Assembly (NCBI GenBank): GCA_028821605.1
Contig: JAPPFM010000058.1
Span: forward strand, 1 to 62,179
Reading direction: 5' to 3'
DNA from: Candidatus Poribacteria bacterium
GTDB taxonomy: Bacteria; Poribacteria; WGA-4E; WGA-3G
Length of the DNA: 62,179 nucleotides
Of this stretch, positions 60,786 to 62,179 are shown piece after piece. A program made the translations under genes and the position numbers. The notes under the pieces are model-generated. The model had not been told where the DNA came from. It saw nothing but the letters and a program-made list of their open reading frames with translations, and searched no databases. Position 1 is the stretch's first letter. Every line of letters begins with the position of its first letter.

Positions 60786-62179
60786 ATTTTCAAGATGCTT
60801 AGTTACCTTACTACTTTCGTCAAAACCTTTATCGCGTGCCTTCTCAAAATTTTCCTGTGCAATACCTGGATTGCCACTGAATAAAAATGATACTCCTTCG
60901 TAGTAGGCAGCAGCAGCCTCGTTTTCAGAATCCTTATAATCCTCAACTATCCTCTCCAATAGTTCAACGGCCCTTGATGCTTCTCCACCGTATATGAAGT
61001 TAAGATCAACAAGGTCAGTTTCATAGTCCGGGCAGAGTCGAACAGTGTTGTCGTAGTCTTCAACGGCCTGCACATAATTTCCCATGTTGTGGTATACGGC
61101 ACCTCTGCTAAGATAAATTAAAGCATGATCAGGCTTAAGCACAACAGCTTTGTTGTAGTCGCCGATAGCTCTGTCATAATCACCTTTTTCGTTGTATGCA
61201 CATCCCTTGTTGTAGTAGGCAATGGCAAATTCAGGGTCAAGTCGTATGGCTTTATTGAAGTACTCAATAGCCTTGTCAAACTCACCTATGTCAAAGTAGT
61301 GATTACCTCTGTTGTTGTATGCCATGGCATATCGGTTGCGCAGGACAACTTTATCGGACTTAAACTCAATTCCCAACGAGCCTATTATAATATTAACGAA
61401 ATCACGCAGGGGTTTATTGAAAACCTTACCTCCCGCATATTTCAGCGGGGAATTAAATACATCGAACTTAAACCTGCGTGCAACATTAACCGCGACTGAC
61501 CAAAGCCATTTCGATAACCATTTAGGCAGGATAACTTTATCGGGTTTAAACTTCTTTATTGTAATACCAAGTCCTATAAGAAACACAACGCCTAGGACGC
61601 TTTCTAAGCTAATCAAACTTCGTATTGCTGTTAGGTATAGGTACAGGAAAAAAATTGATAAAGCTAACATACCTAAGGCGACTACTTTGACCATCGGATC
61701 CTGCTTTATAGCTTTATCATACTTCTCTTTTTCCTCGTATGCGATTCCTCTGTTGTTGTAGGCATTGGCATCTTCGGGGTTGAGTCTTATGGCTTCGTTA
61801 TAGTCTGCGATTGCTTTATCATACTCCCTTTTTCCCCCGTATGCATTGCCTCTGTTGTTGTAGGCATTGGCATCTTCAGGTGCAAGTTCAATAGCCTTGT
61901 TGCAATCTGCGATAGCCTTGTCATACTCACTTTTTGCGTAGTATGCGTATCCTCTGTTTATATATACATTGGCATCTTCAGGTTCAAGTCTTATGGCTTC
62001 GTCATAGTCCGTGATTGCTTTATCATATTCTCCTTTTTCCTTGTATGTGTATCCTCTATTGTTGTAGGCAATGGCAAATTCAGAGTTGAGTCTTATGGCT
62101 TCGCCATAGTCTGCGATTGCTTTATCATACTCCCCTTTTTCCGCGTATCCCGTGCCTCTGTTTAGGTATGCTTTAGCAT
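60762..62179 (-). CDS. TPR protein with central membrane segment (5' end outside window)
   Basis: At least 472 aa. The minus-strand frame is open, without stops, from the right edge through the ATG at 61694, so that ATG is internal. The N-terminal part in the window has about five near-identical TPRs (AYNNRGNAYGGKREYDKAIA, DYNEAIRLNPEDAN). The fifth is cut short at YDKAIKQDP. Then come two hydrophobic segments (VVALGMLALSIFFLYLYL and LISLESVLGVVFLIGLGI), a linker, and three more TPRs (AYNNRGNHYFDIGEFDKAIE ...). The repeat DNA is very similar between copies. It probably assembles proteins on both sides of, or along, a membrane. Its C-terminal codons overlap the NERD-helicase gene. Confidence 0.75.
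   Translation of the reverse strand, partial: AKAYLNRGTGYAEKGEYDKAIADYGEAIRLNSEFAIAYNNRGYTYKEKGEYDKAITDYDEAIRLEPEDANVYINRGYAYYAKSEYDKAIADCNKAIELAPEDANAYNNRGNAYGGKREYDKAIADYNEAIRLNPEDANAYNNRGIAYEEKEKYDKAIKQDPMVKVVALGMLALSIFFLYLYLTAIRSLISLESVLGVVFLIGLGITIKKFKPDKVILPKWLSKWLWSVAVNVARRFKFDVFNSPLKYAGGKVFNKPLRDFVNIIIGSLGIEFKSDKVVLRNRYAMAYNNRGNHYFDIGEFDKAIEYFNKAIRLDPEFAIAYYNKGCAYNEKGDYDRAIGDYNKAVVLKPDHALIYLSRGAVYHNMGNYVQAVEDYDNTVRLCPDYETDLVDLNFIYGGEASRAVELLERIVEDYKDSENEAAAAYYEGVSFLFSGNPGIAQENFEKARDKGFDESSKVTKHLENLRFRLSN

Noticed and set aside
61692-61694. True start of the right-edge TPR protein at the ATG 61694
   Set aside because: The frame upstream is open to the window edge and encodes TPRs of the same type, so this Met is internal.

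Overview
The window looks like a Gram-negative, environmental, uncultured bacterium, most likely a Candidatus Poribacteria-type genome. This is inferred from style and is not proven. The clues are a WD40/dockerin protein ending in a PNPFNPETWIPYQL tail, several secreted LamG proteins with a shared TTWG tail, a phytanoyl-CoA dioxygenase beside Gfo/Idh and sugar-isomerase genes, and many short palindromic intergenic repeats. Lipid A genes (lpxB, lpxK), a beta-barrel-like protein and Sec signal peptides support a Gram-negative envelope. No rRNA, tRNA, transposase or CRISPR array was recognised.

Layout. 1-11 kb: secreted and envelope proteins, then a minus-strand block (methyltransferase, Gfo/Idh oxidoreductase, two tandem LamG proteins, PhyH, an ATP-grasp-like protein, serA with a consensus promoter). 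11-28.5 kb: mostly plus-strand housekeeping and accessory genes (tatA, a third LamG protein, cupin, paired methyltransferases, two hendecad coiled-coil proteins flanking a MITE-like element, thioredoxin reductase, an Rpn-like nuclease with a broken tandem copy, a frameshifted HtrA, an FGGY kinase, moaC, a pseudocaspase-transglutaminase, a MoxR ATPase, a glycosyltransferase).

28.5-37.7 kb is a defence island, visibly more AT-rich. A repeat-rich 1.2 kb stretch leads into a promoter whose predicted +1 coincides with the foot of a 92-nt multi-branched RNA fold. Next come a single-chain restriction-modification protein (HsdR_N-HsdM-TRD), and a two-gene operon with its own promoter and a palindrome at +1. 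This operon encodes a DUF6883-like protein and a 1447-residue DUF4926 / Cap4-like nuclease / STAND NTPase / TPR protein. The island ends in a deletion scar joining the start of a type III mod gene to the end of res. The DUF6883 + DUF4926-nuclease-STAND operon is the best candidate for an undescribed immune system.

37.7-58.2 kb: a lipoprotein, a Crp-like regulator, an M28 peptidase, a second (intact) HtrA, TPR and cyclase/STAND regulators, a sugar isomerase, a large membrane protein, lpxK-lpxB, argC, a FAH-family hydrolase, a fourth TTWG-tail protein and a LarA-like protein. A degenerate heptamer-based repeat (CAGTTAT-like) decorates many gene boundaries here, and a clean 5x7-bp run lies inside the lpxK reading frame. 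58.2-62.2 kb: a second accessory patch with a frameshifted HicB-like remnant, a NERD-SF1 helicase protein, and a convergently overlapping TPR membrane protein that runs off the right edge.
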